64,000 nucleotides of DNA from Gonocerus acuteangulatus (GCA_946811695.1 OX328124.1:29878148-29942147); one strand, 5' to 3'. Shown: positions 1 through 10,266, counted from the stretch's first letter. Notes: a model not told the origin generated them from the sequence alone. Program-made: numbers and translations.

Positions 1-514
1 CGCACCAAGCTATCCAACAAACGGCGTTACACTTAACTGGAGCGTAACAGATAATAGTTTCCTTATTTTTTTAATTTGGTTGTTTGTAGGAAGTTTCAAT
101 TAACTTTGTTGTTAATTTGTTTTTTGTCTGTCTACTTAGTAACATATTTACCTATGTTGTGAACTTGCTAAAGGCCGTGAAGGGAAATACTATTGCTGAT
201 CGAAAATCCTTGTTTGAAGATTCTCTTTGTGCCCCCTGACGTTGCCGAACGGCAGGAAGATCAAACGGAGTTTGGTAGAGGCTGCTGACATCGGGAATTT
301 AGGGTCATTGGAACCTCCGTAGCGTGAAAAGTTCTGTTGGACTTGATTGTACAGAAGAAGACTATGTAATGTCAGAGTGCTGGGGAATTCTCCAGCAATC
401 TTTCAATTAAAACAAAGTTTTCTTTGATTGGTCATTAAGAATAATAAATATCTCCTGTTCCTACTTCCGTAATATATTTCGATCGAGGCTGTATTATTGT
501 AGGTCAATTACAAT
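1..514. other. AT-rich sequence, nothing recognised
   Basis: No reading frame with recognisable protein similarity, no RNA gene and no clear inverted or tandem repeat was seen here. Confidence 0.5.
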
Positions 515-582
515 TTTTTTTTTCGACCTATCAACTTCTTGGCTATTTGCGCGGGGCTATTTATTGATTACCACCTTTTATT
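515..582 (-). mobile_element. SINE-C 3' tail fragment (reverse)
   Basis: After a T run, the reversed tail can be recognised by similarity to the minus-strand SINE at 42001-42187: cgacctatcaacttctt, a degraded 'gcgc' block, and ttgattaccacc. The tRNA-like head is missing, so this is a relic of a 3' end only. Confidence 0.4.
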
Positions 583-779
583 AATGCGAGCTGCAAGTGA
601 TTTTCCTTGGAAGTTGCTCTCCTAAGGACTGGCCACGCCCGACTTCCTTAAAATCAGTCATTGACACACATCGGTGGCAGCTGACTATAACGTGGCTATG
701 GCAGCTGTTAGTCATAAATTAATTTTTAATAATTGTTTCTGTCTCAACTTTAAAAATTGAATTTGGAGGCCAAATAGTC

Positions 780-935
780 GAATATTGATGGCCTCAGCGT
801 GCCGAGAGTCCTGGGTTCGATTTCCACCAAGTTTTATTTAGAAAAAAAGGAAAGATGGCACAAATAGGGTGGTACCTGTTGCTAGTCCGTTCCAAAAATC
901 TATTTATAAAATGCGTTAATTAAAATGCATAATAT
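780..935 (+). mobile_element. SINE-A relic (tRNA-derived)
   Basis: A B-box-like block (GGGTTCGATTTCC near 815) is followed by the family's lysine-like A-run and a GGTGGTACCTGTTG...CCGTTCCAAAAATC segment. This matches the order seen in the better preserved SINE-A copies at 5745, 9250 and 26076. The A box and target-site duplication are not clear, and the copy is old. Confidence 0.45.
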
Positions 936-2451
936 CCGGATTGCTTGGTTAAACTATTGGCCTAAGCGATTAGTCACCTAATAATCACTTGTTATTAATT
1001 ACTCACTACTCATGTTATCACTGGCGGGAATTCATTAAACACTACTCATGACGCATTGTGCCGATATGTTAGAGATCTCTTGACTCATTACTCTGCGAAT
1101 GATAACACAGAATTTACTCATTATGGCTAGGCCTTACTCACGTTTAAGAAGCTAGTGCTTATTTATTACTATTGATCAATCGAAGAATTTTCCCAAACAT
1201 GATTTTTTTCTTCATGTAACTAACCAACGATACTCTTGTTGGTTATGCTGATTCCTGCATGAGTAATTGAATGCAAATTTTTTTTTTTTGTGCTTATAGG
1301 CGTCAATGCTGTTTTTAGTTTTGTTTTTTATGTTGGTGCGTCAACAGCTCAGTATGAGCGCCATTCTCTATAGATTCTTTAACATAACTGTTTATCCATT
1401 TACCTATTTCTGTATCCTTATAATATATATGTAAACAACCCACTAAAGTTATACTTGTAGCAAATTTACTCGCCTCACAAATTTTCATCTCTACTCTTAG
1501 TTGTTCCTGAAAATATGCAAGAACTCTTTAAGTCTAAATCATTTCTATGTTATATGTCAGCGGGGTAAATATGTGCATCTCCTACATATTTAGACCTTTT
1601 GGGAACACTTATTTTATAAATATATTTAGCAAGTTGTTAATTTTAAAAACTGAAAGAACTTGGCTTGTTGGAGATCATTAAGTTGGCGGCATTTTCGTCA
1701 AGTTATTGCTTGGTTTTAGCTGTTGGTTTAATATTCCATCGAACCTCGAGTTCCCCTGTTTTGTTATCTCAGCCAAGTTCTGATGTGGTATGTATATTTC
1801 TTATCGCTCTCCGACTATACTCGAATAAACCCGTTCCTCCTCTTTCCCTTGAGCATATCGTCTGTTATAGCATGCTTGAGTGGTTTTTCTTAGCAGTTTC
1901 TTGTGTGAACCAAATCCTAAGCTAAGAAGAATCCCATCGTGCTGTCCCTTTTCCTTAAAGTTCCATTGATCAGCTTCGTTATCTTCTGAAGAAAAACAGT
2001 TCTAAATGGTAATTTTCTTTATTACTGTATAAAAATGCTCCCTTTATCAAACTGCGCCAGAATATAGAAGTTCAATATTTGTCCGGTCTTTTAAAACTGT
2101 TTACTTACTTCACGATTCTATCTTCTTCAGTACGGATTTTTTCGGCAGCGATTGTTATTGATTTTTTATTAATTTTTATCGGAATTTTAGAGGAATTTCA
2201 GATCTACCATCCTACTGTCTCTTGATACTCATTCTAGAATGCCTGAAATGTTCCTTTTAACTTTCCCCTTTTCATAAGTCTTCTTATGTAAATAAGACTC
2301 GCTAGTCAAAATCAAGAATGCCTACTGCTATTTTTTTTTTCTCAGCAATCTTCTTTGATGTTTATATCGGTCTTTTCTGTATAACCGGTTTCCGGTTAAA
2401 TGATGTGGCGTAGTCGTCCTCTCGGTTCTTGTTGACGGGTTTTTATAACTT
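936..2451. other. No recognisable feature
   Basis: AT-rich sequence. The longest open frame (1665-1925, plus) encodes a hydrophobic peptide with no family I recognise and is within chance expectation. Short lysine- and serine-poor stretches and T runs are the only visible structure. Confidence 0.4.
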
Positions 2452-2463
2452 TCTCCTATAATT

Positions 2464-2801
2464 GAGATGGAGATAGCTAGCCGTTGCGGTGATATGAAGT
2501 CAAGGGATGGTTGCGATTCGGCTTCGAGAACGTCAGATCATTAAGCAGAACTCTATATTGGACGTTTCGGCTACACTTAGGCGGCCTTCTTCAGCACTGG
2601 AAAGTGCCTAGGGGGAGGGAGGAAGACCAATAAGACAGATAGGTGACCATGGTTACATGTTGTAGGGAAATTTCCCTCCCCCTAGGCATTTTCCAGTGAT
2701 GAAGAAGACTGCCAAAGTGCAACCAAAATGTCCAATATAGATTTCTGCTTAAAGATGTGACGTTTTTCCTAGCCATATCTCAACCATCCCTTGACTTCCT
2801 T
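2464..2801 (-). mobile_element. Foldback Penelope-like terminal-repeat element (family 3)
   Basis: Two inverted arms meet near 2645: the left arm carries the reversed hammerhead-like motif at 2565-2594 and the right arm a decayed partner near 2690-2720. The outer ends share the 'GCCGAATC..CAACCATCCCTTGACTTC' signature with the other Penelope-like families here. Only the left side has the extra tail (gagatggagatagctagccg, reversed), so the element is read on the minus strand. Flanks TCTCCTATAATT (2452-2463) and TCTTTTATAATT (2802-2813) look like a 12-bp target-site duplication with two mismatches. There is no coding capacity. Confidence 0.6.
2565..2594 (-). ncRNA. Hammerhead-like motif
   Basis: On the minus strand CTGAAGA, one extra A, a hairpin with GGC/GCC base and GAAA are in the expected order, followed by CGTCCAATATAG. 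The upper stem has one mismatch and a wobble pair. Stems I and III of a hammerhead ribozyme could not be confirmed. Confidence 0.4.
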
Positions 2802-2815
2802 TCTTTTATAATTTT

Positions 2816-3085
2816 TTTTAATGCAATATTTCTCAGGCGGAAGGTCAATGAAAGAGAATTAACAACTTAATTCATTTTAATTGTACTTGCTCTGCATGTT
2901 TCACACCTTAGGTGCCTCTTCAGGAGCTATAAAAAACTCGATAAACTAAATAAAACTTACAGCCTAATTGTATTAAGGCGAACCTTCCCGTACAATGGCC
3001 ACGCCCAATATAACTTGTCAATTCTCTTTTATTGACCTGTATATATTGCATTCAAGAAGATTAGGTCACTATAAAATATAAATAC
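2816..3085 (-). mobile_element. Foldback Penelope-like relic (family 2)
   Basis: The sequence GGTCAATGAAAGAGAATTAA near 2845 is inverted near 3020-3043 (ttgtcaattctcttttattg), giving short foldback arms around a hammerhead-like motif on the minus strand. The same family, in the opposite orientation, lies at 35160-35395, including the downstream block CACTATAAAATATAAATA. No open frame is present. Confidence 0.5.
2899..2923 (-). ncRNA. Hammerhead-like motif
   Basis: Minus strand: CTGAAGA, one G, then GCACC-TAA-GGTGT (five pairs with one G-U), then GAAAC. The stem sequence is unrelated to that of the PLE-1 motif but pairs equally well. Confidence 0.45.
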
Positions 3086-3157
3086 TATTTATTTTTTTCC
3101 GGCGCGATCAACTTCTGGATTATTTGGCCTTTTCTGTATTTTAGTGCTTCATTTTTA

Positions 3158-3194
3158 GCGCGGTTCCTCCCTCCCCCATAGGGAGGAACCCCGC
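3158..3194. repeat. GC-rich hairpin
   Basis: GGTTCCTCCCT pairs perfectly with AGGGAGGAACC across a six-base loop, with a further GCG/CGC pair outside a single mismatch. Its role is unknown; part of the sequence (GCGCGGTTCC) recurs inverted in the short repeat at 4541-4580. Confidence 0.6.
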
Positions 3195-3960
3195 TTATAA
3201 GGTTGATACAATGAAACAATCCGAAAGTGCCGACAAGAAAATTTCGCGTTTCAGAACCCCTAGAGACCGAAAATAACGGTGGTTCAAATTTGTATATATA
3301 TATATATGTATATATTTATTTATATATATATATATTTGTCTGTTCGCTCATTTCTGGCTTCCCTGATGGTCCGATTTTGATGAAATTTGGTACAAAAATC
3401 CGTCGTCCAATTTGAAAGGTCAAGTTCGTTAACCAACAAAATCCGCCCACTGGAAGATGGCGTTTGGGGCGAAATTCGCGCAGAAAAAATCGTAACGCTT
3501 ACGCTTTTGAGTTCATAAGCTTGTAAGTACTCTTTCTATAGGCTTCTTGGGCTAGGAAAACGAATGAAAGCATTTTCAAGGCGATAGCTTTAACCGTTTT
3601 CGAGAAAATTGGAAAAATAGTTTTTGAATACCGTTTTTGGTTTGGGTACTTAGAATCACGGGATTCAGTTGAAACATTATCTGCATGTTCTACTTTCATT
3701 AAAACTAATATGTTGAAAGTTATGTTACGTTTGGAGTTAAGGAAGGGTTAGAATAAAATATTTTATGAACAGACATGAAAAGTTTTGGGAACTTCGTATA
3801 TTTTCCTTAATATCTCGAAAAAGGTTGAGAATCTTGGTAAACGAACGAATACCATTAGAAAGCTTACTAAATGCTCTACAAAAAAGGTTCTGATGAAAAT
3901 TTTGATTAGGCGATGTCAATCGGAGAAATAAGTGCTTAAAACATTAAAGTAATTGATTTT
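3195..3960 (+). repeat. Dispersed repeat R1, long copy
   Basis: Diverged copies of this unit occur at 16955-17335 and 27150-27265. Shared blocks include CCGAAAATAACGGTGGTTCAAA, GTCCGATTTTGATGAAATTTGG, CAAAATCCGCC...GGGCGAAATTCG, and TATCTCGAAAA...AGAAAGCTTACTAAAT...GTGCTTAAAA. The text is typical of non-coding transposon interiors in arthropods, but I could not find termini, so the class is unknown. Confidence 0.5.
3290..3342. repeat. AT-rich simple repeat
   Basis: Interrupted (TA)n with GTA and TTTA interruptions inside repeat R1. Confidence 0.8.
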
Positions 3961-4385
3961 GCTTATTCGAACTGTTCTTTTTGTCTGTTTTTATTCCTTG
4001 TTATTTTTTAATTGCTTATAGTTGGATAATGTATTTTACAATAAAACAGATTAGGCACAATAAGAAAAACAATTCATTGTTAGAAATATAGCTTGCCAAG
4101 AGAAAAAGATTCGATGACGTCTTTTGAATATTTTCAATTGCCTTTATGCTGTTGGTTTTTTTATTTTATTTGATTTTATCTGTAGAATTATTACTATAGT
4201 AAAAGAACACAGGAATGTGTGAGCATTTTTGATATTTTCCAATTCATTGAAACGTATGAAATGAAGTATCGGTAGAAGAGGATTCTTCTTGCGGACCTGA
4301 CCCCAGGTATAGCCATAAAACCCTTTGAACAAAGGCCGAGGAAAATACTATCTGTTTCTATTCTATGCTTTTCAAATCAGGAACC

Positions 4386-4496
4386 GGGGTCTCCCGTGGT
4401 CTAATGGCTAGCGCCTTGGATTCATTCGCTCGCTGGTGAAATTCCTCGCTACACCCTGGATGTCGGCGCTAATGACCTACATGTAGATGAGCCGTG

Positions 4497-4531
<35 letters not shown>
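4386..4531 (+). mobile_element. SINE-C, internally deleted, with poly(A)
   Basis: tRNA-like head GTCTCCCGTGGTCTAATGGC (A-box region, tRNA-Glu-like), then a deletion of the B box, then the family body (CTCGCTACACCCTGGATGTC, GGCGCTAATGACCTACATG) ending in ATGAGCCGTG and a 36-base A run. Compared with the complete copy at 56795-56981, the middle of the head is lost. Confidence 0.7.
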
Positions 4532-4533
<2 letters not shown>

Positions 4534-4540
4534 ATGAACT

Positions 4541-4580
4541 GGAACCGCGCTAAGATGACGCAGTTCCTGCGAGTCGGACT
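4541..4580 (+). repeat. Short dispersed repeat R2
   Basis: GGAACCGCGCTAAGATGACG..AGTTCCTGCGAGTCGGAC is repeated almost identically at 27641-27680 and in weaker form near 18735-18765; each is followed by a T run or T-rich sequence. A GGAAC/GTTCC pair can close a hairpin. Function unknown. Confidence 0.5.
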
Positions 4581-4589
4581 TTTTTACAA

Positions 4590-5589
4590 TAGGCGTTAAT
4601 GTTATTCTTATTTTTTTTCATCTATTCTAGTGCCTTTAATAAAAAAATTTACATTCTTTTTCATTTTAATTAAAATCGTTATCTCTTTTGGATTTTCCTC
4701 AATTACTTTACAGTTATTTGTTGGTGGTACTCTTCAATTAAGTTGATTTTATATATTTACTTCAAAAGTCTCCTGAGATACTAAGATTTACCTGTTGTCT
4801 ATAAATCCTGTCGAATAACAGGTTTACTTAACATCTGATCTGGGGCTTGTATCATCATCTCCTCGCGATGTTGTTTACTATCAACTGTCAATGAATTACC
4901 AGCCGTTCAGTAAGTTCTTTACAAGTCCGCCTAGGCTGATATTTTGCATGAGGGTTGACATGTGAAGGCTGCCTAGAGGTAAGGGAAGAGAGAAGGGAAG
5001 GGATGTGGTTGTATAATACAACTGTCCCTGGGTTGGAGAGTACCAATCTGTCAACGGCAGGCTCGGCTTTGTAACCATGGAGCCTTGGAAGAACCTTTGT
5101 TTCACTTCTCTCTCCCCTCTCTATCCTCCTTACAGGATATTTGGAACGGGTCATGCTCCTTCATATGTGAAGGGAGTAGTTGGACATTCTCTCGGCCAAT
5201 ACATCTCACAGGGGTAAATACGTACTTGTATTACTAACATCATTTAAAAGTTTAACATAGGCAGAATAAGATCAAAACGCATGTAGAACACAAGGAAGGA
5301 CCCACAATATATATTTATGCAGTACGTTCTACTTTATCACGTCCTGACGAAGTCTTTTCAGGATCACTTCAGCCAGGAATTAACCTACGAGTACCTTAAC
5401 CAAGCCAAATCACTTTCAACATTAATAACGGCTACTGTACATCAGCTGTTTGCAAACGATTTCACTTGGTAAATGTCGAGTTCCGAAAAAGACTCCGATT
5501 TTATATGGCATTTCAAATATTTTGAATAAAATATAGACAAAGTGATAATTTGAATCAACATTTTGGAATAGAATATTTATTTATTTTAA
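4590..5589. other. No recognisable feature
   Basis: A short Arg/Pro-rich open frame on the minus strand (4888-5154) overlaps another frame of similar length and matches no family I know. I see no repeats of note apart from a local AAGGGAAGAGAGAAGGGAAGG purine tract near 4980. Confidence 0.35.
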
Positions 5590-5655
5590 TTTTCACATTT
5601 TTTACGGTCTATCAACTTCTCCGCTATAAGAGCCGCTTTATTAATTAACAGATTT
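5590..5655 (-). mobile_element. SINE-C 3' tail fragment (reverse)
   Basis: TTTTTTACGGTCTATCAACT followed by degraded tail sequence matches the reversed SINE-C tail (TTTTTACGG.GCATCTAC). No head is present. Confidence 0.4.
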
Positions 5656-5744
5656 TTTGTGAGGTGTTATCTACTTGTTGTTCCTATGTTAATATCCTTT
5701 TCTGACCAAGATAAAGGTGACGCTTTTCCTTTGTTCAAATCACA

Positions 5745-5959
5745 AGCCACTACCAACACTTAAGACTCCTTGCCAAAGGGTCGTGGGTTCGATTCCCAAC
5801 AGGGGTGGTGGCTTTTTAGAAAAAAGAAATCCTGGCTAGAAAAGGGCGGTAACCTATAGATAACCCGTCCTAAAAGTCCTAGTTAATAATAAATGGACGT
5901 GAAAATTTAAATAAATAAATTAATTAAGTAATTCTAGTAAATAGTTAGTATTTTCAGGA
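5745..5959 (+). mobile_element. SINE-A with target-site duplication
   Basis: The direct repeat TTCAAATCACA flanks the unit at 5734-5744 and 5960-5970. Inside are a B box (GGGTTCGATTCCC near 5787), the family block GGCGGTAACCTATAGATAAC, CCGTCCTAAAAGTCCTAG and an AAATAAATAAATT-type 3' end. The A box is not obvious, but the same architecture is seen in copies at 9250 and 26076. It is transcribed by RNA polymerase III in families of this kind. Confidence 0.75.
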
Positions 5960-5970
5960 TTCAAATCACA

Positions 5971-6200
5971 GGGAGGCGGGGTTAACTCAGCGGTAGAGCA
6001 CTCTACTATTCTGCTATAGGATCCGCGTTCTAAACTAAAGATTTTATCTCATACTGTCGTCGTTTGAGGGTTGGATTTGAATTCCCTATGCCCACCCAGG
6101 ATATAATAAATTGATTAATGGGTACCTGCAAGGGAAAAACTCTGGCGGCCAGTGCATACCACTGACCACACTATCTCCCTAGGAGTCATGGCTGTTAACA
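5971..6200 (+). mobile_element. SINE-B, diverged copy
   Basis: Head GGGTTAACTCAGCGGTAGAG (A box of a tRNA-like promoter) is followed by a degraded B box, an ACTAAAGATTTTATC block and the body ending GGCGGCCAGTGCATACCACT, GACCACACTATCTCCCTAG. It parallels 8540-8907 throughout. It begins exactly after the SINE-A target-site duplication. The 3' end and T tail are not preserved. Confidence 0.65.
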
Positions 6201-7341
6201 GAATCGACGATGCGAATCTTACATAATGTAGAAAGGAAATCGTACGTACGTGAATATTACTAAATTAAAAAGTGATATTATGACGTGTAAATAAAGTGAA
6301 GTTTTAAAATTAATACTTATTAAAATATATAATAATATGATAGTATTTACTATTAGTGATTTAGGAAGATTTAAGAAAAATCACAATATTTGTCATATCC
6401 AATTTGTTTAGTTTCTTCCTTAATCAGTTATTTAGTTAATTATTTTTCTCAACACTTTGGATAATATGGAGCTCATAATTTAAATGTAATCATTAAATTA
6501 TGTTCAGTTTTATGTATATATTTATTTATTAAAATTATCATCATGAATGAAAAATTCATTATTAGATTCCTTCATTTGGAACCCAAGAGAAACGACGCTT
6601 CTACATTAAAAAATTACCAACAAAACAAGAAAAGAAACATTCTAGCTATGCTTAAAATTTCATTTAAAACACGGAAAATTCTCTTGGAATGTTCACGAAC
6701 CTAGTGGTGTTGTTTTGGAATTTTGTAAAGTATGCAAGGGCACCTGGAATTAGATCTCTCTTGAAAATATTACATAAGACTGAGTTGAACAGCCTTCTAT
6801 ATCCAGCTTTCTCTATATCTATCTCGTCTTTCTAGCTAATAGTTAGGTTTATATTCTCTTATCCCCCTAGCTCTGTCATTTTATCTTTCATTAAAATTGC
6901 ATCATTTCACTTTACGTTACATTTACTCCAACATAGTTTTTCTTTTGGATCCACTGCGCCGTATTTTCAAATTAAATGTTCAAACGGTTGATCGTGTAAT
7001 GTTGTATAATTAAATATACTACTCGTATATAGTAATCATTACTCACTCAGAGTTAAAACAGTAATTTCCTACTTATAATAGCGTTGGAAGGACTAAAAAT
7101 ATTAATGTAAATAACGCAGTCCCGATAATGGAAAAACTCCTTAATACCGTTATTAATAAATTATGATATAAATCTTCGTTGCATGTTTATGCACATGAGG
7201 TTAACGCCCTGTAGGATAATTATACACTACGGTTTATGGATTGTATATATGTAATTAAACTCTTAAGTAATAGGCGACAAAGGCCCAATTGGTTGAATTC
7301 CCTTAAAAAAATTAAATAAATTTCTATTTTCTTTTTATAAT
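6201..7341. other. AT-rich, nothing recognised
   Basis: Long AT-rich stretches (for example 6290-6560) without an open frame of interest, an RNA-like fold or a repeat I could pair. Confidence 0.45.
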
Positions 7342-7523
7342 GAGGTGTAGATAGTTAATCGTGCAGGTGATATGAAGTCGTGACTCTGCTAAGAACAACA
7401 TCAAATTTTCGTGAATATTTTCACCATGGTCACTTAACTGCTGTCAAGTAAAGATGGAATGGTTGGGATTCGTCTAAATAAACCTCAATATGATTTTGTT
7501 TTAAAAAATCTATATTTCGGACG

Positions 7524-7553
7524 TTTCGGCTACTCATTGGTAGCCTTCGTCAG
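7524..7553 (-). ncRNA. Hammerhead-like motif, left arm
   Basis: Minus strand CTGACGA, extra A, GGCTAC-CAATGA-GTAGCC (six perfect pairs), GAAA, then CGTCCGAAATATAG. Confidence 0.5.
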
Positions 7554-8129
7554 CTAAAATGACAAAAAAAGAAATTAATACAGAAACAAAAAAAAAGTTT
7601 ATAATTGTGATAGGTAACAGAACTATAAATACAATTAACTTATAAAAGAACATATCGTCTTAAATTCTTAGAATGAAAAAGTGAATAGGTACAATAATTG
7701 ATTTTAATAGTAATTAGTAACGTTAATTGATTTTACAAAGAAATAAGAAACTACATACCAATGACAAATATAGTAGCTGATAGTAACATTAATTAATTTT
7801 ATAAAGAAATAAGATACTACATACCAACAAGAAGATACTACATACCTTTGGTATGTAGTATCTTATTTCTTTGTAAAATTAATTAATGTTACTATTAGCT
7901 ACTATATTTGTCATTGGTATGTAGTTTCTTATTTCTTTGTAAAATCAATTAATGTTACTAATTACTATTAAAATCAATTATTGTGCCTATTTATTTTTTC
8001 ATTCTACTCATTCTAAGAATTTAAGACGATATGTTCTTTTATAAGTTAATTGTATTTATAGTTCTGTTACCTATCACAATTATAAACTTTTTTTTGTTTC
8101 TGTATAAATTTCTTTTTTTGTCATTTTAG

Positions 8130-8159
8130 CTGATGAAGGCTACCAATGAGTAGCCGAAA
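8130..8159 (+). ncRNA. Hammerhead-like motif with canonical CTGATGA
   Basis: Plus strand CTGATGA (the canonical hammerhead CUGAUGA), extra A, GGCTAC-CAATGA-GTAGCC, GAAA. All other copies in this window have a different base at position five of the core, so this U is probably a C-to-T change. Confidence 0.5.
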
Positions 8160-8317
8160 CGTCCGAAATATAGATTTTTTAAAACAAAATCATATTGAGG
8201 TTTATTTAGCCGAATCCCAACCATTCCATCTTTACTTATCACCTCGACGGCTAACTATCTAATCATCATGATTAACTGCTGTCGTTGCTCTTCCTCCATC
8301 TCCTAGTCCATTCATTC

Positions 8318-8349
8318 CTGAAGAGGGGCTGCCCAAGAACATGCCGCAA
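8318..8349 (+). ncRNA. Decayed hammerhead-like motif
   Basis: CTGAAGA, GGGGC...GCC and GCAA (GAAA changed at its second base), then CGTTTGAAATATATAC. It belongs to the older element interrupted by PLE-1. Confidence 0.35.
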
Positions 8350-8539
8350 CGTTTGAAATATATACTTTTACGAAAATCTGTTTGTTGTTCTTAGCCGAAT
8401 GACAACTATTCCCTAACTTCTATTTTGCTTTGGTATACTTCTTTATTGATCTACTGTTTGAATTGTAAATTGGTGAATTTTAGAGTCAACATTGTGTTGG
8501 GTTTTGTTGAGTAGAATAACTTGTTCAGATAGAGCGACA

Positions 8540-8875
8540 GGAGGCGAGGTTAGCTCAGTGGTAGAGGCACTCGACTAATAAGCTGGAGGCCTGAGTTCAA
8601 ATCCCGAGCAAGCACTAAAGATTTTTTCATCTAGTGTCTTCGCTCATGGGTTGAATTCGGCCTCCCTGACCGTTCCTGGGCCAACCCAGCCTTTAATTAA
8701 TTTAATAATGGGTACCTTGTGTGCTAATGACTCCAGCAGTCGATGCGGCCAAGGGGAAAATCAGGCGGCCGGAGCATTGTACTGACCACACTATCTCCCT
8801 AGTGTGCCTTATGGTCATGAATCAGCTACCTCTATAGTATCTGCCCCTCAGGGCCCTCATGGCCTGTTACGGGAC

Positions 8876-8907
<32 letters not shown>
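8540..8907 (+). mobile_element. SINE-B, full length, poly(T) 3' end
   Basis: Perfect 12-bp target-site duplication GATAGAGCGACA at 8528-8539 and 8908-8919. The 5' head has an A box (GGTTAGCTCAGTGGTAGAGG) and a B box (GAGTTCAAATCCC near 8592), i.e. a tRNA-derived RNA polymerase III promoter. The body is about 270 bp and the unit ends in 29 consecutive T. With promoter and TSD both on this strand, the T run is the true 3' tail rather than a reversed poly(A). A diverged copy is at 5971. Confidence 0.8.
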
Positions 8908-8919
8908 GATAGAGCGACA

Positions 8920-9235
8920 AGTTCAATTCCGCATGCGCGAAATATTGAAGTAAATATTCCCGACAGTTCCATTATTTGCAAACTCACATGTTAAGGAAAT
9001 AGGTATATGAAGCATTACAAGTTAGACAAAGGAAATAGTGTCTAATATTTATTTACTTAGCCAAAACTATTAATAAAAACTTTTCAAACCTCCTAGTGAT
9101 AAGGTTATAACAGAGAGAATTTTTACCACCAATTTCTTGCAGGAGGAATATAGGCCACGCCCTTTTCCCTCCAACTAAACCATCTATTTGAACAGGCAAT
9201 AGCTTAAATTGTTTTTAGCCTTAGCCTTGGCGAAG
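8920..9235. other. No recognisable feature
   Basis: Sequence between two SINEs with no visible coding or repeat structure. Confidence 0.4.
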
Positions 9236-9249
9236 TATTGATAAGTATT

Positions 9250-9450
9250 TATTTATTTAAATTTTAACGTCCATTATTATTAACTTCGAATTTTAGGACG
9301 GGTTATCTATAGGTTACCACCCTTTTCTTGGCAGGACAGGGCTGATGCCTTTTCTTGTTTATAAAGAAGAATCTCTTGTTCTATAGTGGGAATAGAACCC
9401 ACGACCCTTAGCAGAGAGTGTTAATTGCTCACGCCTTAACACTCGCCTCC
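9250..9450 (-). mobile_element. SINE-A with 14-bp TSD (reverse)
   Basis: TATTGATAAGTATT occurs at 9236-9249 and 9451-9464. Read on the minus strand the head starts GGAGGCGAGTGTTAAGGCGT, with a B box (GGTTCTATTCCCAC), the GGTAACCTATAGATAACCCG block and an AATAAATAAATA 3' end. This is the clearest definition of SINE-A's ends (201 bp). Confidence 0.85.
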
Positions 9451-9464
9451 TATTGATAAGTATT

Positions 9465-9803
9465 AAACGAGATATAATCAGTTTTTATTGAGTTTATAGT
9501 TGCATGTTTTTCATTGTAATGGAAATGCAAATCGCGGAACCGTCTGGAATATTTCAGCATTTCGCACATGTAGGATTAGAACTATTCCAACTAATTAACG
9601 GGCTGTAGAATACTTGACAGTCCTTATATTCATATATATTTAGTTGTATTTTATAAAAGGGGGTAGATTATTATTGATTAGTTGTGTAGGGAAATGTTTT
9701 CAACCGATTTCTTGTTAATGTTCAGAGATCATTCCTGACCTCATAGAAATCTTGAGGTCACCAGACTACCCCTTCAAATTCCTCAACTTGGCCGACTTGT
9801 CTT
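9465..9803. other. No recognisable feature
   Basis: No coding, RNA or repeat signal seen between the SINE and the hAT-type MITE. Confidence 0.4.
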
Positions 9804-9811
9804 CTTGAGAC

Positions 9812-10258
9812 TAGACCTGGACAATACTGGAATAATTTATTACTTAAATAAATAAAATGGTTATTCCTGAAATAATTATTTCCGGAATAACGGAAATTCT
9901 TTAAATGTTATTTTTTGTTATGTTTATTGTTTTTAAATAAAACAATCTTCATCAAATAACTAAATGTATTTATTCCTTGAATAATTATTTGAAAATTTGA
10001 TCATTCTTTGAAATAAATCAATATAATTAGATATATTAATATTAATTAATTTAAGATATCAGAATATATTATTCCATCGAATAATCATTTCGGGAATAAA
10101 TATATCATTAATTATGAAATAATTTAATCCTTGAAATAATTATTTCCGAAATAATATTTTAAAAAATTATAAAATAAATTATTTCTGAAATGATCTGTTA
10201 AGGTTATTTCATGATTTATTCCGAAAATATTATTTCAAATAAATTATGCCCAGGTCTA
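9812..10258. mobile_element. hAT-type MITE
   Basis: Perfect 8-bp target-site duplication CTTGAGAC (9804-9811 and 10259-10266) with imperfect terminal inverted repeats TAGACCTGGACAATA / TAGACCTGGGCATAA. The 447-bp interior is very AT-rich and contains several copies of GGAATAATTATTTC-like palindromic words in both orientations, resembling the subterminal transposase-binding repeats of hAT elements. There is no transposase frame, so it is non-autonomous. Confidence 0.8.
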
Positions 10259-10266
10259 CTTGAGAC

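Larger units (their letters stand above)
7446..8271 (+). mobile_element. PLE-1 foldback copy with 12-bp TSD
   Basis: TTAACTGCTGTC flanks the element at 7434-7445 and 8272-8283. The two arms are inverted copies of about 390 bp that meet near 7843 (ACTACATACC/GGTATGTAGT). The right end alone carries the 3' tail TATCACCTCGACGGCTAACT plus ATCTAATCATCATGA. Each arm holds a hammerhead-like motif directed outwards. The arms equal the terminal repeats of the coding copies at 27991 and 60419; the RT/GIY-YIG region is absent here. Confidence 0.85.
7342..8425 (+). mobile_element. Older Penelope-like foldback interrupted by PLE-1
   Basis: The left piece (7342-7445) contains CTAAGAACAACATCAAATTT, the inverse of the right piece near 8365-8398 (ttcgaaaatctgtttgttgttcttag type). 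The right piece (8284-8425) carries a decayed hammerhead-like motif and the Penelope-like end signature TAGCCGAATGACAACTATTC. A younger element (7446-8271) sits between them with its own target-site duplication, so this element was there first. No coding sequence remains. Confidence 0.5.

Noticed and set aside
1665..1925. Hydrophobic 86-residue frame
   Set aside because: Chance-length frame with no family features or supporting context.
5355..5385. Hammerhead-like CTGACGA after a CCTGA..TCAGG hairpin
   Set aside because: GAAA is missing and the pairing involves the core bases themselves.
8540..8615. Genuine tRNA gene
   Set aside because: A and B boxes are present, but the fold is imperfect and the unit is a SINE with TSD and a 270-bp body.
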